This document shows, one piece after another, positions 8,434-17,219 of a stretch of 64,000 nucleotides of DNA. The DNA is taken from positions 398,214-462,213 of the forward strand of contig NZ_RHHR01000010.1 of the NCBI RefSeq assembly GCF_003710915.1, in the 5' to 3' direction. The notes below the pieces were generated by a model that saw only the letters and a list, made by a program, of their open reading frames with translations, did not search any database and was not told where the DNA came from. Position numbers and translations under genes: made by a program. Numbering within the stretch: position 1 is the first letter of the stretch; every line of letters begins with the position of its first letter. The stretch comes from Brevibacillus invocatus (GTDB lineage: Bacteria; Bacillota; Bacilli; Brevibacillales; Brevibacillaceae).

Positions 8434-8778
8434 ATGGTTATCAAGGAAACAGGGATCGGCAGCAAAGAAGTCTTTTTCGCCGATCTGGAGCACTACATGA
8501 GTGATCTCGGATTTGACCGCGGTGCCTGGGATTACAAACACGCTACATACGATTATAAAATCGATGATAAAGGCAATACCTACTATCTGCGTATCGAAGC
8601 CAACGTGACGAAAGGAAAGTTGGAAGATTCGCATGCAGAGCTGAAATTGGAAGAGCCACTAATCGGCAAACACCTCTTCCCGCATGGAATCGATTATGAT
8701 TGCAACATGCCAGACAGCGTTGTTCAAACCGCAAAACGCAAACTGCAAATGCTGAACGAAAAAATTTCTTCGCACTAA
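8434..8778 (+). CDS. yugN: YugN-like family protein
   Basis: A 114-residue soluble protein. The start MVIKETGIG is chosen for the AGGAGG six to seven bases upstream; an in-frame start further left has no such site. The sequence (YMSDLGFDRGAWDYKHATYD, and PHGIDYDCNMP) fits the YugN-like family of Bacillales. Function unknown; members are small alpha/beta proteins without catalytic motifs. It stands alone, ended by a hairpin at 8803-8827. Confidence 0.8.
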   Translation: MVIKETGIGSKEVFFADLEHYMSDLGFDRGAWDYKHATYDYKIDDKGNTYYLRIEANVTKGKLEDSHAELKLEEPLIGKHLFPHGIDYDCNMPDSVVQTAKRKLQMLNEKISSH

Positions 8779-8802
8779 GTAATTTCACAAGCGCTACAGG
8801 TG

Positions 8803-8827
8803 CAGAGAGGTAACCCCTCTCTGTTTC
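8803..8827 (+). terminator. Terminator of yugN
   Basis: CAGAGAGG-TAAC-CCCTCTCTG followed by TTTC. Confidence 0.6.
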
Positions 8828-8848
8828 ACGTAGAAGGGGGTTTTCACT

Positions 8849-10030
8849 ATGAAGACACGGGGCGTTCCCGACTTCTTGCTCCTGTTTTTAACCGCCCTGC
8901 TCGTCGGTTTTGGCTTGCTTATGGTACTTAGCGCTAGTTCAATTTTTGCCCTGACCAGTTTTACAGCACATGGCTGTAGTTATTGCAACGGTGATGAGCT
9001 GTATTTTGTAAAACGGCAAGTAACTTTCTTATTGCTGGGTATTTTAGGTATGTTAATCGCGATGAACATTCCCTTCTCTTTTTACAAGCGCAATTTTTTA
9101 GGGATTGCCTTCATCAGCTTCATTGGCTTGTTTCTGGTATTGATTCCTGGTATTGGAACGGAGGTCAACGGAGCGCGCTCCTGGTTTCGCTTGGGAATTG
9201 GTAATTTGCAGCCTGCGGAGTTTGCCAAATTGGGCTTGATTTTGTATCTGGCAGCCATTATCAGCAAAAAAGGCGACGGAATTCGCAAAATGAAGTCAGG
9301 ATTGATGCCTCCATTGCTGATAACGGGTCTATTTTTTATGTTGATTGCACTTCAACCAGACCTGGGTTCCGCAGCGATTCTTCTGGGGACTGCTTTGATC
9401 GTCATGGTGTGCGGTGGAGCCAGGATCATCCAGCTAATCGTAATTGGTTTGCCTACCGTATCCCTCGCCTTGTTCGCGTACATCAGTACAAAAGAGTACG
9501 CGCTCAACCGGATTAATTCCTATATGGACCCATGGAGCGATCCTCTCCACACCGGATACAATATTATCCAATCCTGGATTGCTATTGCACATGGCGGGAT
9601 GTCGGGTACCGGATTTGGCAGAAGCATTCAAAAATATTTGTACCTTCCGGAAGCACACACAGATTTTATTTTTGCGATCATTTCGGAAGAGTTAGGTTTT
9701 ATTGGCGCGTCCCTGTTTTTGCTGGTGTATCTGATTTACCTGCTGCGTGGGATTCACATCTGCCTGAAGGTCAAAGATACCTTTGCCAGTCTGGTCGGCA
9801 TCGGGGTCGTCACTATGATTGGTTTGCAAGCGCTGATCAATATCGGCGGTGTCACAGGATTGATTCCTTTGACTGGTGTTCCCTTGCCGTTTATCAGCTA
9901 CGGCGGCTCCTCCCTCTTGGTCTGTCTGATCTCCACAGGAATATTGCTTTCCGTTTCGCGGGAGGTTAGCCGGCAAAAGGTCGAGGAACAGCTGACCAAG
10001 CAGCAACACCAGCACCCATTCTCGGCATGA
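8849..10030 (+). CDS. ftsW: FtsW/SpoVE-type SEDS peptidoglycan glycosyltransferase
   Basis: A 393-residue polytopic protein with about ten helices that polymerises lipid II with a partner class B PBP. SEDS signatures are present: NGARSWFRLG, LQPAEFAKLGLILYLA, ALQPDLGSA, the catalytic-loop region with QSWIAIAHGGMSGTGFG, and the C-terminal GVPLPFISYGGSS. The first extracytoplasmic loop (residues about 38-52) is longer than usual and carries C43-S-Y-C46, a CxxC pair on the outer face. An ATG start follows GAAGGGGG. It cannot be told from FtsW, RodA and SpoVE by sequence alone, but the GVPLPFISYGGSS end favours FtsW/SpoVE. Confidence 0.88.
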   Translation: MKTRGVPDFLLLFLTALLVGFGLLMVLSASSIFALTSFTAHGCSYCNGDELYFVKRQVTFLLLGILGMLIAMNIPFSFYKRNFLGIAFISFIGLFLVLIPGIGTEVNGARSWFRLGIGNLQPAEFAKLGLILYLAAIISKKGDGIRKMKSGLMPPLLITGLFFMLIALQPDLGSAAILLGTALIVMVCGGARIIQLIVIGLPTVSLALFAYISTKEYALNRINSYMDPWSDPLHTGYNIIQSWIAIAHGGMSGTGFGRSIQKYLYLPEAHTDFIFAIISEELGFIGASLFLLVYLIYLLRGIHICLKVKDTFASLVGIGVVTMIGLQALINIGGVTGLIPLTGVPLPFISYGGSSLLVCLISTGILLSVSREVSRQKVEEQLTKQQHQHPFSA

Positions 10031-10044
10031 GAAAAACCAAAACA

Positions 10045-10073
10045 AACGACCTGCACGCAAGCAGGTCGTTTTT
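10045..10073. terminator. Bidirectional terminator between ftsW and the Asp23 gene
   Basis: AACGACCTGC-ACGCAA-GCAGGTCGTT with T on the right and A on the left; it serves both converging genes. Confidence 0.85.
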
Positions 10074-10404
10074 ACTTGATTTCAATCGTTTCCACCCGGA
10101 CGTTGATGGACTCAACCTCTAGCCCGGTAATATCCTCTACTGTTTCCTTCACTTTTTCCTGTACCAGTTGACAAACGTGATGAATCGGCGCTCCATAACG
10201 AACGGATACTCGCATATCAATCGTGACCCTGCCCTCCAGGATGGACACATTGATGCCTTTGGTGCCGCCATTGATCTTCTTTGCGAAATCCTGGTACAAG
10301 CCTCCGGAACGTATCGTAACATCCAACACTTCTTCAACGGCCACTCCAGCCACAACAGCCACGACATTATCAGCTACCCTGATCTCACCGATTCTCTCCG
10401 ACAT
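10072..10404 (-). CDS. Asp23/Gls24 family envelope-stress protein
   Basis: A 110-residue soluble protein. The order GEIRVADNVVAVVAGVAVEE, then GLYQDFAKK, VTIDMRVSVRYG and VCQLVQEKVKETVEDITGLE is the full Asp23 (Pfam DUF322) fold. Members include B. subtilis YloU and YqhY and staphylococcal Asp23, which coat the membrane through partners. The start has AAAGGAGG upstream. No partner (AmaP) gene is adjacent. Confidence 0.85.
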   Translation of the reverse strand: MSERIGEIRVADNVVAVVAGVAVEEVLDVTIRSGGLYQDFAKKINGGTKGINVSILEGRVTIDMRVSVRYGAPIHHVCQLVQEKVKETVEDITGLEVESINVRVETIEIK

Positions 10405-10659
10405 CTGGACGTCCTCCTTTCACCCGCGTCGAGCCCACTTGTCAGTTCCTTTTTATCTGATTTTTCTTCCATTATAATCAATCACAGCTTGGGCTTGAAA
10501 GAAAAATTCTAGGCTCCTGTCCTCATTATCTCCAGTATTTTACTATGCAAGACTTACGAAAACTGGGGAACCTATCAACCAAGGACAAATGATGCCTGCC
10601 TGGATGTACGAACGAGCAAGCTGTACCCAGGTGTGGTCATGATAAGGAGAGGATTTACC

Positions 10660-11424
10660 ATGAAGCGGCCTGTAAAATGGCTGATTGCTTTCTTGCTTGT
10701 CGCAGGTCTATTGACGACAGTAGCTACGATTTCACCTGTACGTTCTGATGCTTTCAGCAAACAGATCGTCAAAGTAGGGGCTCAAGGCAAAGATGTACGG
10801 GAAATGCAAGGACGACTCAAATTTATTGGCTTCTATACGGGAAAAGTGGATGGTATTTTCGGCTGGCGCTCTTACTGGGCATTGCGCAACTTTCAATATG
10901 AGTTTGGGTTGCCTGTGGACGGTGTACTCGGACCGAAAACAAAGCTGAAACTGTACAATGCCACCAAAAACTACAGGCCGTCCGCTGCTGATCTTGGCGT
11001 GCCTCAAACAGCTCAGCCGGCACCTACTCCTGCTCCTTCAGCCAATAAAACGTATCACGCAACAGGCGTATCGAGCAATGACCTGAAATTGATGGCCAAC
11101 GCCGTCTATGGGGAAGCTCGTGGGGAACCTTATATCGGACAAGTAGCCGTAGCGGCGGTTATTCTGAACCGGACCAAGAGCTCTTCCTTTCCAAACACAC
11201 CCGCTGCTGTCATTTTTGAACCGCGTGCCTTTACAGCCGTAGCCGACGGACAAATTTGGCTGACCCCGAATGAAACGGCGAAAAAGGCAGTCAACGATGC
11301 ATTAAAGGGCTGGGATCCGACGGGTGGTGCCATATATTACTTCAACCCGGATACTGCGACATCAGGGTGGATCTGGACACGGCCCCAAATTAAAAAAATC
11401 GGCAAGCATATATTCTGCCGCTAA
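10660..11424 (+). CDS. sleB: Spore cortex-lytic enzyme SleB
   Basis: A 254-residue exported hydrolase. Residues 1-30 are a signal peptide (KRPVK, then a hydrophobic run); residues about 36-100 are a peptidoglycan-binding domain (VREMQGRLKFIGFYTGKVDG); a Pro/Ala linker (113-130) follows; residues about 138-254 are the Hydrolase_2 (SleB) domain with NAVYGEARGEPY, where E152 is the expected catalytic Glu. It is a lytic transglycosylase acting on muramic-delta-lactam cortex during germination. The start is set by AAGGAGAGG before MKRP. In Bacillus sleB is followed by ypeB, needed for its stability; here the next gene is on the other strand and unrelated. Confidence 0.9.
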   Translation: MKRPVKWLIAFLLVAGLLTTVATISPVRSDAFSKQIVKVGAQGKDVREMQGRLKFIGFYTGKVDGIFGWRSYWALRNFQYEFGLPVDGVLGPKTKLKLYNATKNYRPSAADLGVPQTAQPAPTPAPSANKTYHATGVSSNDLKLMANAVYGEARGEPYIGQVAVAAVILNRTKSSSFPNTPAAVIFEPRAFTAVADGQIWLTPNETAKKAVNDALKGWDPTGGAIYYFNPDTATSGWIWTRPQIKKIGKHIFCR

Positions 11425-11450
11425 GCACGTACACAGAATGCTCCAAAGTC

Positions 11451-11493
11451 AAACAGGCACTCAGTCATCATCTCGACTGTAGTGCCTGTTTTT
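11451..11493. terminator. Terminator between sleB and the zinc-ribbon gene
   Basis: AAACAGGCACT pairs with AGTGCCTGTTTTT around a 19-base loop; T-run on the right, A-run on the left. Confidence 0.75.
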
Positions 11494-11500
11494 CATTCAC

Positions 11501-11758
11501 TTACGAACGCTGACCCTGCATATGCTGGGCCATCTTGGCAAAACGTTCTTCCGGTTCTGTGGTACCGCACACCCCACACTGAATCATGAAATTTTCCCCT
11601 TTGTACGGTTGGTGAAAAGCATCCAACTGATCGGAGGACAACTCCGCCACGACCTCTCCTGATTGCGGATCGAGGCGCATGTAGCGAGGCATTTGCTCGA
11701 TCACCGTAAACCTCATGCGATTGGATTTGCAAGTTGGACAGAGCAATGGTCTTGTCAA
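11501..11758 (-). CDS. Small zinc-ribbon protein of unknown function
   Basis: About 85 residues. Two knuckles, CPTCKSNR near the N-terminus and CGVCGTTE near residue 65, suggest one structural zinc. The middle (MRLDPQSGEVVAELSSDQLD) is acidic. The TTG at 11756-11758 is preferred because GGAGGTGG lies five bases before it; the GTG nine bases earlier is inside that Shine-Dalgarno sequence. I do not recognise the family. It is divergent from the exchanger gene. Confidence 0.6.
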   Translation of the reverse strand: MTRPLLCPTCKSNRMRFTVIEQMPRYMRLDPQSGEVVAELSSDQLDAFHQPYKGENFMIQCGVCGTTEPEERFAKMAQHMQGQRS

Positions 11759-11870
11759 GGGTTCCACCTCCAGATTTATTCACCGATTAGTTTCCTTCCA
11801 AAAGAGGAAAGCTATACCTATTCGACTGCCAACCCGATTGGAAAACAAAGATCTGCCTGGAGGAGAACGG

Positions 11871-12914
11871 ATGAATCCACGCCTATTTTTCTCGCTGATC
11901 GCCGCAAGCTTGCTGCTCGCTGCGTTCGCCCACTATTTGACGGAAAATGAGATCTTTCAGTTTGTCACGGCTTCTATAGCTATCGTCGTGCTTGCAGCCT
12001 GGCTGGGGAAAGCGACAGAGAGCGTCGCTCATTACGCTGGGGACCGGATTGGAGGTTTTCTCAATGCGACCTTTGGCAATGCTGCGGAGTTGATCATTTC
12101 TTTTTTCCTCGTGCGGGAAGGATTGTTCGACATGGTGAAAGCATCGATCACCGGAGCGATCATCGGGAATATGCTCCTGGTGCTTGGCCTCAGTGTGCTG
12201 CTCGGGGGCATCAAGTACAAGGAGCAGAAGTTTAATGCCAAGCTTGCTGGTCACAACGCCTCCTTGATGACACTGGCCATTGCCGCCCTGTTTATCCCGG
12301 CAATCTTTATGCGTGAGCTTCCCCCCGTCAAAATTGAGACGCTGAGTATCGTGATTGCTGTTGTGCTGATCATTGCCTATTTGCTTTGGTTGGTCTTTTC
12401 GATGGTGACTCACAGCGATTTTTTGGCGGACCTTGATCCGCAAGAGAGTGAGCCCGTATGGTCCAAAGGAGTTTCGATCCTCATGCTGGCCTTGTCCACC
12501 GTGTTTGTCGCGATTGTGTCCGAATGGCTCGTACACGGTGTTGAACACCTCTCCAGCTCGTTTGGCTGGTCTGATCTGTTCGTTGGTGCCTTCGTGATTG
12601 CGATCATCGGAAATGCCGCAGAGCACAGCGCTGCCGTCCTCTTGGCTCTGAAAGGCCGGATCGGGGGTTCTGTAGAGATCGCCATCGGCTCCAGCCTGCA
12701 GATTGCCTTGTTCGTAGCACCTACACTCGTCTTGGTCAGCCTCCTGATCGGGAGACCGATGGATTTCGTCTTTACACCTTTTGAACTGGCTGCCATTGCT
12801 GCAGGCAGTCTGATCACGATCTCTATCACTCGTGACGGTGCTACCAACTGGTTTGAAGGTATGCTTTTGCTTACTGTCTACATCATCCTGGGTACAGCCT
12901 TTTTCTTCGTCTAG
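11871..12914 (+). CDS. Ca2+/H+ (CaCA family) antiporter
   Basis: A 347-residue membrane protein with about eleven helices. The two inverted CaCA repeats are clear: GNAAELIISFFLVREG near residue 65 and GNAAEHSAAVLLALKGRIGG near residue 245, each with the paired Glu that carries cation. It expels calcium in exchange for protons, as B. subtilis ChaA (YfkE). The start has TGGAGGAGAA upstream. Ends at a terminator shared with the next gene. Confidence 0.9.
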   Translation: MNPRLFFSLIAASLLLAAFAHYLTENEIFQFVTASIAIVVLAAWLGKATESVAHYAGDRIGGFLNATFGNAAELIISFFLVREGLFDMVKASITGAIIGNMLLVLGLSVLLGGIKYKEQKFNAKLAGHNASLMTLAIAALFIPAIFMRELPPVKIETLSIVIAVVLIIAYLLWLVFSMVTHSDFLADLDPQESEPVWSKGVSILMLALSTVFVAIVSEWLVHGVEHLSSSFGWSDLFVGAFVIAIIGNAAEHSAAVLLALKGRIGGSVEIAIGSSLQIALFVAPTLVLVSLLIGRPMDFVFTPFELAAIAAGSLITISITRDGATNWFEGMLLLTVYIILGTAFFFV

Positions 12915-12943
12915 CTTCGGATCAAGCCATAGACTCGCTCATG

Positions 12944-12974
12944 AAAAAAGGACTGCTCCGTTGGCAGTCCTTTT
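12944..12974. terminator. Bidirectional terminator after the exchanger and the sodium-dependent transporter
   Basis: AAAAGGACTGC-TCCGTTG-GCAGTCCTTTT. Confidence 0.85.
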
Positions 12975-12979
12975 CACGG

Positions 12980-14314
12980 TTAAAATACACCCAGCATATG
13001 CAGGAACACAAGGATAATAGCGATTGGGGCTACATATTTGAGCAGCATGAGCCAAAGAAGGAACATCTTTTTCCCGATGGAGGTTGTAGCCTGCAGTTCC
13101 TCGATCAGTACGGCTCTCTTCATTTTGAACGGTACGAAGATCGCGATTAAAAGAGCCCCCAGCGGCAGTAGAATATTGCTTACGAGGTAATCCGCCGCGT
13201 CGAAGATGGACTTGCCAAAAAGCTGGATATCAGCGAGCAGTCCATAGGAAAGAGCCGACGGGATTCCCGCCAGAAAGATCAGGAATCCAATGACCCAGGA
13301 TAGTTTCTTCCGCTTCTGCTCGTCTCCTTTGGCTATGGACGCAACGATGATTTCCAGTAGCGAAAAGGCAGAAGTCAAGGTCGCAAACAGGAACAGCGCT
13401 AAAAAGATCAGGAGAAACAAGCTGCCGAGCGGAATTTGTTCAAAGACGGAGGGCAAGACAATAAATAGCAAGCCTGGCCCCGCCGTTGGTTCCACCCCCA
13501 AAGAGAACACGGCAGGAAATATCGCTAGACCGGCAAAGAGGGAGACCAACAGATTCAATCCGACAATAGAACCTGCCGATCGCACCAGATTTTCATTTTT
13601 CGCGAGGTAGGAGCTGTACGTCACCATTACGGATACCCCCACACTCAAGGAGAAAAACGACTGGCCCATCGCGTAGAGAATCGCTTCTGCATTCAGCTTG
13701 GAGAAGTCCGGCAGCAGGAAAAAGGCGACCCCTTCCATCGCACCCTCCAGCGTCAGGGAGCGAATCATGAGAACCAGAAAAAGAATAAACAAAGTCGGCA
13801 TCATGTATTTGTTCGCGGACTCAATCCCGTTTTGCACGCCACGGGCGACCACCCATGAAGTGATCAGCATAAAAGCAAATTGTGCCGAAACAGCTCCTGC
13901 CGGATGGCCAATCACTTCTCTAAACAAAGCTTCATACGGCTGACCCATCAATTGGCCTGTAAAAGCGCGAATCAGATAGATGAGGATCCATCCGCCCACT
14001 ACACTATAGAAGGAGAGTAGAATAAACGACGTGGCTACTCCAAGACGTCCAACCCAAGGCCAAAGCGTCCCCGGAGCAATCGCTTTGTACGCTGAGATGG
14101 CCTCTTTTTGGGTACTTCGGCCAATGGTAAACTCCGCCAGCAGCAGCGGCAGCCCAATCACGATGGTAAACAGCAGAAACAAAAGGAAAAACGCACCTCC
14201 CCCGCTCGTTCCTGCTACGTACGGAAATTTCCAGATGGCCCCCAAACCGATTGCCGAGCCGGCAGCTGCCAGGATAAAGCCTAATCTGTTCGTCCACTGC
14301 TCCTTTTGATTCAT
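12980..14314 (-). CDS. Neurotransmitter:sodium symporter (SNF) family transporter
   Basis: A 444-residue protein with about twelve helices. The first helix carries the NSS signature [23 protein letters not shown] (split here: [14 protein letters not shown] and LGAIWKFPY) with the unwound substrate-binding stretch. Later [20 protein letters not shown] is the helix 6 region. Close in type to B. subtilis YocR/YhdH, sodium-coupled amino-acid carriers of unproven substrate. The ATG start follows AGAGGAGTG. An attenuator-like hairpin lies between promoter and start at 14359-14404, so uptake may be controlled by RNA. Confidence 0.88.
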   Translation of the reverse strand: MNQKEQWTNRLGFILAAAGSAIGLGAIWKFPYVAGTSGGGAFFLLFLLFTIVIGLPLLLAEFTIGRSTQKEAISAYKAIAPGTLWPWVGRLGVATSFILLSFYSVVGGWILIYLIRAFTGQLMGQPYEALFREVIGHPAGAVSAQFAFMLITSWVVARGVQNGIESANKYMMPTLFILFLVLMIRSLTLEGAMEGVAFFLLPDFSKLNAEAILYAMGQSFFSLSVGVSVMVTYSSYLAKNENLVRSAGSIVGLNLLVSLFAGLAIFPAVFSLGVEPTAGPGLLFIVLPSVFEQIPLGSLFLLIFLALFLFATLTSAFSLLEIIVASIAKGDEQKRKKLSWVIGFLIFLAGIPSALSYGLLADIQLFGKSIFDAADYLVSNILLPLGALLIAIFVPFKMKRAVLIEELQATTSIGKKMFLLWLMLLKYVAPIAIILVFLHMLGVF

Positions 14315-14358
14315 TGAATTGTGCACTCCTCTGTTGATTCTAGGTTGGTATTGAAAAA

Positions 14359-14404
14359 TGAAAAACTCGCTCCACAAGGGAACGAGTTCTAATCTCGCGG
14401 TTGA
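14359..14404 (-). promoter_or_regulatory. Attenuator-like leader of the sodium-dependent transporter
   Basis: On the minus strand the leader reads TTGGTCAACCGCGAG, then ATTAGAA, then AACTCGTTCC-CTTGT-GGAGCGAGTT-TTT. The last part is a terminator hairpin. The earlier GCGAG can pair with the CTCGT that forms the terminator's left arm, so two folds exclude each other. ACCGCGAG followed by CGTTCCCT resembles the 3' half of a T-box, but less than 50 nt separate it from the predicted promoter, too short for a T-box stem I. Confidence 0.5.
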
Positions 14405-14420
14405 CCAATAGAACAAATCT

Positions 14421-14449
14421 ACTGTAGTGGATTTTGTAAGGGATTACAA
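14421..14449 (-). promoter_or_regulatory. Predicted promoter of the sodium-dependent transporter
   Basis: On the minus strand TTGTAA, 17 bases, TACAGT. It lies just upstream of the attenuator-like leader and after the ylaN terminator. Confidence 0.4.
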
Positions 14450-14469
14450 TGCTTATTTTTGTCCAAATG

Positions 14470-14502
14470 AAAAACGAGGATGCATGGAGCTTCCTCGTTT
14501 TT
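14470..14502 (-). terminator. Terminator of ylaN
   Basis: On the minus strand AAAACGAGGA-AGCTCCATGCA-TCCTCGTTTT with a trailing T-run; directly follows the stop codon. Confidence 0.8.
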
Positions 14503-14782
14503 ACTTGTTGTTAAACATTTCATGAAGGTCGGCCAGCTTGCGCTCCAGTGAGCCCATGATTTCGCGACCAATCTCTTCCTCTATCAAACCGAGTCGTACC
14601 GCGTACTCTACTTCTCTTGAGAGCCCGAACATTTGCGTATCCAGTACTTCCTCATAAAGTGGGCACTGCGGCATGGTCAGGTTTTCCATCTGTACGTCGA
14701 TCAGTTTAAAAATCTTGTCGGCGTCTGCTTGTAGCAACGCTAGCGCTTTTTGTTCCAGATCGATTACCTTTAATTCTGTCAA
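14501..14782 (-). CDS. ylaN: YlaN family protein (DUF1507)
   Basis: A 93-residue helical protein. The segments [20 protein letters not shown] and [13 protein letters not shown] are nearly the same as in B. subtilis YlaN, which has been reported to interact with Fur and affect iron homeostasis. Start is TTG at 14780-14782, with GGAGGG eight bases before it. The gene follows a glutaminase gene, the same ylaM-ylaN order as in B. subtilis, which supports the assignment. Confidence 0.9.
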   Translation of the reverse strand: MTELKVIDLEQKALALLQADADKIFKLIDVQMENLTMPQCPLYEEVLDTQMFGLSREVEYAVRLGLIEEEIGREIMGSLERKLADLHEMFNNK

Positions 14783-14875
14783 AACCTATCCCTCCGTTTG
14801 CCTCCATCCTTATCATCCATAGTACGCGATTCTGGGCGATTTGAAAAGGGGAGAAGAAGGATGAATTGCAACTAG

Positions 14876-15808
14876 CTAAAAGATACCAAGTTTCCACTCT
14901 CGCGACAACTGCTCCAGCAGCTTGACCCCTGCAACCGAATTTCCCTTGTCGTCGAGGGCTGGACCGAAGACTCCGATGCCCATACGATGAGGAACTGTAG
15001 CCAAAATCCCGCCTGCTACACCACTTTTGGCCGGAATACCTACATCGATCGCAAACTCCCCCGAAGCGTTGTACATGCCGCAAGTAACCATGAAGGTCTT
15101 GCAAATTCTCGCAATTGCTTGAGGAAATAGTTGTTCGCCTGTACAGCGGTCAAATCCATCAGCAGCCAAAACCATTCCCATGCGAGCCACCTCTTGGGCG
15201 GTCACCTCTATTGCACAATGCCGAAAGTATAGATCAAGGGTCTCATCTACATCAGCGGTAAGGACGCCACTGTCTTTTAAAAACCAGGCCAGGGCCCGAT
15301 TGCGATCCGCTGTTTTTTTCTCAGAGCCGTATACTTCCTCGTTCACCCGGATGTCAGGATTTCCTGTCATTTTGCGCAGCAGATCCAGGATGCTGTCTAG
15401 ACGTTCCTCTACGCCCTTCCCCTGAATCATTCCCGCTACGGCAATGGCTCCTGCATTGATCATCGGATTGAGAGGCTTGTGTGGCTTGATCGTCTCCAAT
15501 TTGATAATGGAGTTGAACGGATCGCCAGTCGGCTCTTTTCCTACACGCGAAAACACTTCATCCGGCCCGTTCTGGCACAGTGCGACAATAAGTGAAAAAA
15601 GCTTGGAAATACTTTGCAAGGTAAAGCATACATCCGTATCACCCGTATTCAGAAACGTCCCGTCCGGCAAGCATACACTAACCCCTAATTGCCCCGGGTC
15701 CTGTTTGGCTAATTCCGGTATGTAGGCAGCCACCCGCCCACGATCCACAAACGCTTTGCCTGTGCTCCATGCTGCTTCCAACTGTTTTTGATCATACTGG
15801 TTGTTCAT
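14876..15808 (-). CDS. glsA: Glutaminase A
   Basis: A 310-residue enzyme of the serine-dependent beta-lactamase-like fold that hydrolyses glutamine to glutamate and ammonia. The catalytic S66-x-x-K69 motif is in LQSISKLF; NPMINAGAIAV, NRALAWFLKDSG and the late PAKSGVAGGI are conserved. The ATG at 15806-15808 follows GAGAGG; a TTG five codons earlier overlaps that site. It precedes ylaN by about 90 bp as ylaM does in B. subtilis. Confidence 0.92.
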   Translation of the reverse strand: MNNQYDQKQLEAAWSTGKAFVDRGRVAAYIPELAKQDPGQLGVSVCLPDGTFLNTGDTDVCFTLQSISKLFSLIVALCQNGPDEVFSRVGKEPTGDPFNSIIKLETIKPHKPLNPMINAGAIAVAGMIQGKGVEERLDSILDLLRKMTGNPDIRVNEEVYGSEKKTADRNRALAWFLKDSGVLTADVDETLDLYFRHCAIEVTAQEVARMGMVLAADGFDRCTGEQLFPQAIARICKTFMVTCGMYNASGEFAIDVGIPAKSGVAGGILATVPHRMGIGVFGPALDDKGNSVAGVKLLEQLSREWKLGIF

Positions 15809-15883
15809 CACAGAACCTCTCAATCGACGACTAGTTTGTGAAATTGATTGTAAAGATGTAAAATCCTCCTGTCAAACGACGTT

Positions 15884-17074
15884 CTACCTCGAGAGCTCTA
15901 CATGCTCAAGTACAGCCTTTTCCAATCGTTCCAGCCCCTCTTGAAGCAAGGCACGAGGACACGCGTAGTTGATTCGGCAGAACCCAGTGCCTGCTTGTCC
16001 AAAAATCGCGCCGTCCTGCATGCCGATGCGAGCTTTTTGCTGCAGCAATTGGAGCAAGTCTTTCTGTGGCAAGTTCAGCTTGCGAAAGTCTATCCAGCCC
16101 AAATACGTCGCTTCGGGTACACGCATGGAAACCTGCGGCAGCCTTTCTTGCAGAAACTGATGGATGAACTTCGCATTTTCATGCAAATACGGAAGCAGCT
16201 GATCGAGCCATTCTTCCCCATGCTGGTACGCCGCGATGGTCGCTTCGATTCCAAAAATATTGACGAGCTCATGACCCATACGGGCTGCTGTTGTCTTAAA
16301 AGCTCTTAGCAATTCACTGTTTTGCGTCAACACAAAGGAAGTGAACAAGCCTGCTATATTAAAAGTCTTACTTGCCGCCAGCAATGTCACACTTTGGTTG
16401 GCAAGCTCGGATGGTAAAGCGTAGTACGGGGTGTGGCTGCCTTTTTCATACACGAGATCGGCGTGAATCTCGTCGGAGATGACCAGAACACCATTTTTCA
16501 CGCACAGATCGCCCATACGAATGAGTTCGTCACGCGTCCACACTCGTCCCACCGGATTGTGCGGACTGCAAAGCAGCAGCAGCTTGGCTTGGGGATCCCG
16601 CAGCTTGGCTTCCAGATCGTCCCAATCGATTTCGTAGCGACCATCCTTCTCCAGTAGCAGATTCTCCACCACCTGGCGTCCGCGATGTTCCACTGCCGAG
16701 AAAAAGGGATGGTAGACCGGCGGCTGTACGACTATTTTATCCCCTGGGGAGGTAAAGGCATCGATGGCTACATGCATGGCTGGAATGACACCCGCGATAC
16801 TGGTCATCCAGCTCGTCTCCACTTCTACAGCGAAGCGCCGATGAATCCATTCTTTTAACGAACCGAAAAAAGCATCTGGCTTGATGCCATACCCGTAAAT
16901 GGGGTGTGCCGCACGTTTGGAAAGAGCCTCCGTAATTGCAGGTAGGCAGGTGAAGTCCATATCCGCTACCCACAGAGGAATCATCCCTTCCCGGTTATAT
17001 TCCGGTTGATTAGATTCCCACTTCAGACTGTCCGTTCCCTTGCGATCTACTACCGCATCAAAAACGTACTTCAT
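15884..17074 (-). CDS. patB: PatB/MalY-type PLP-dependent C-S lyase
   Basis: A 396-residue fold type I PLP enzyme. WVADMDF (residues 35-41), SPHNPVGRVW (170-179), SDEIHADL with D201, and K236 in AASKTFNIAG (Schiff-base lysine) are as in B. subtilis PatB, a cystathionine beta-lyase. It would split cystathionine or cysteine conjugates into homocysteine or thiol, pyruvate and ammonia. It lies before glsA in the same direction, 75 bp away; cotranscription is possible. Aminotransferase activity cannot be excluded. Confidence 0.88.
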   Translation of the reverse strand: MKYVFDAVVDRKGTDSLKWESNQPEYNREGMIPLWVADMDFTCLPAITEALSKRAAHPIYGYGIKPDAFFGSLKEWIHRRFAVEVETSWMTSIAGVIPAMHVAIDAFTSPGDKIVVQPPVYHPFFSAVEHRGRQVVENLLLEKDGRYEIDWDDLEAKLRDPQAKLLLLCSPHNPVGRVWTRDELIRMGDLCVKNGVLVISDEIHADLVYEKGSHTPYYALPSELANQSVTLLAASKTFNIAGLFTSFVLTQNSELLRAFKTTAARMGHELVNIFGIEATIAAYQHGEEWLDQLLPYLHENAKFIHQFLQERLPQVSMRVPEATYLGWIDFRKLNLPQKDLLQLLQQKARIGMQDGAIFGQAGTGFCRINYACPRALLQEGLERLEKAVLEHVELSR

Positions 17075-17219
17075 ATTGCCATCCCCATTTCTGATTTTTC
17101 TGTTAACAGAATATACCTTCTATTGGTATTTTCACAAGTAGATTCCCAATTTGCCTGCACTTCTTTTCCTAGGGTACAATGAAAGGGAAAAAATGATTCT
17201 ACATTCGGAGGAATACCTC

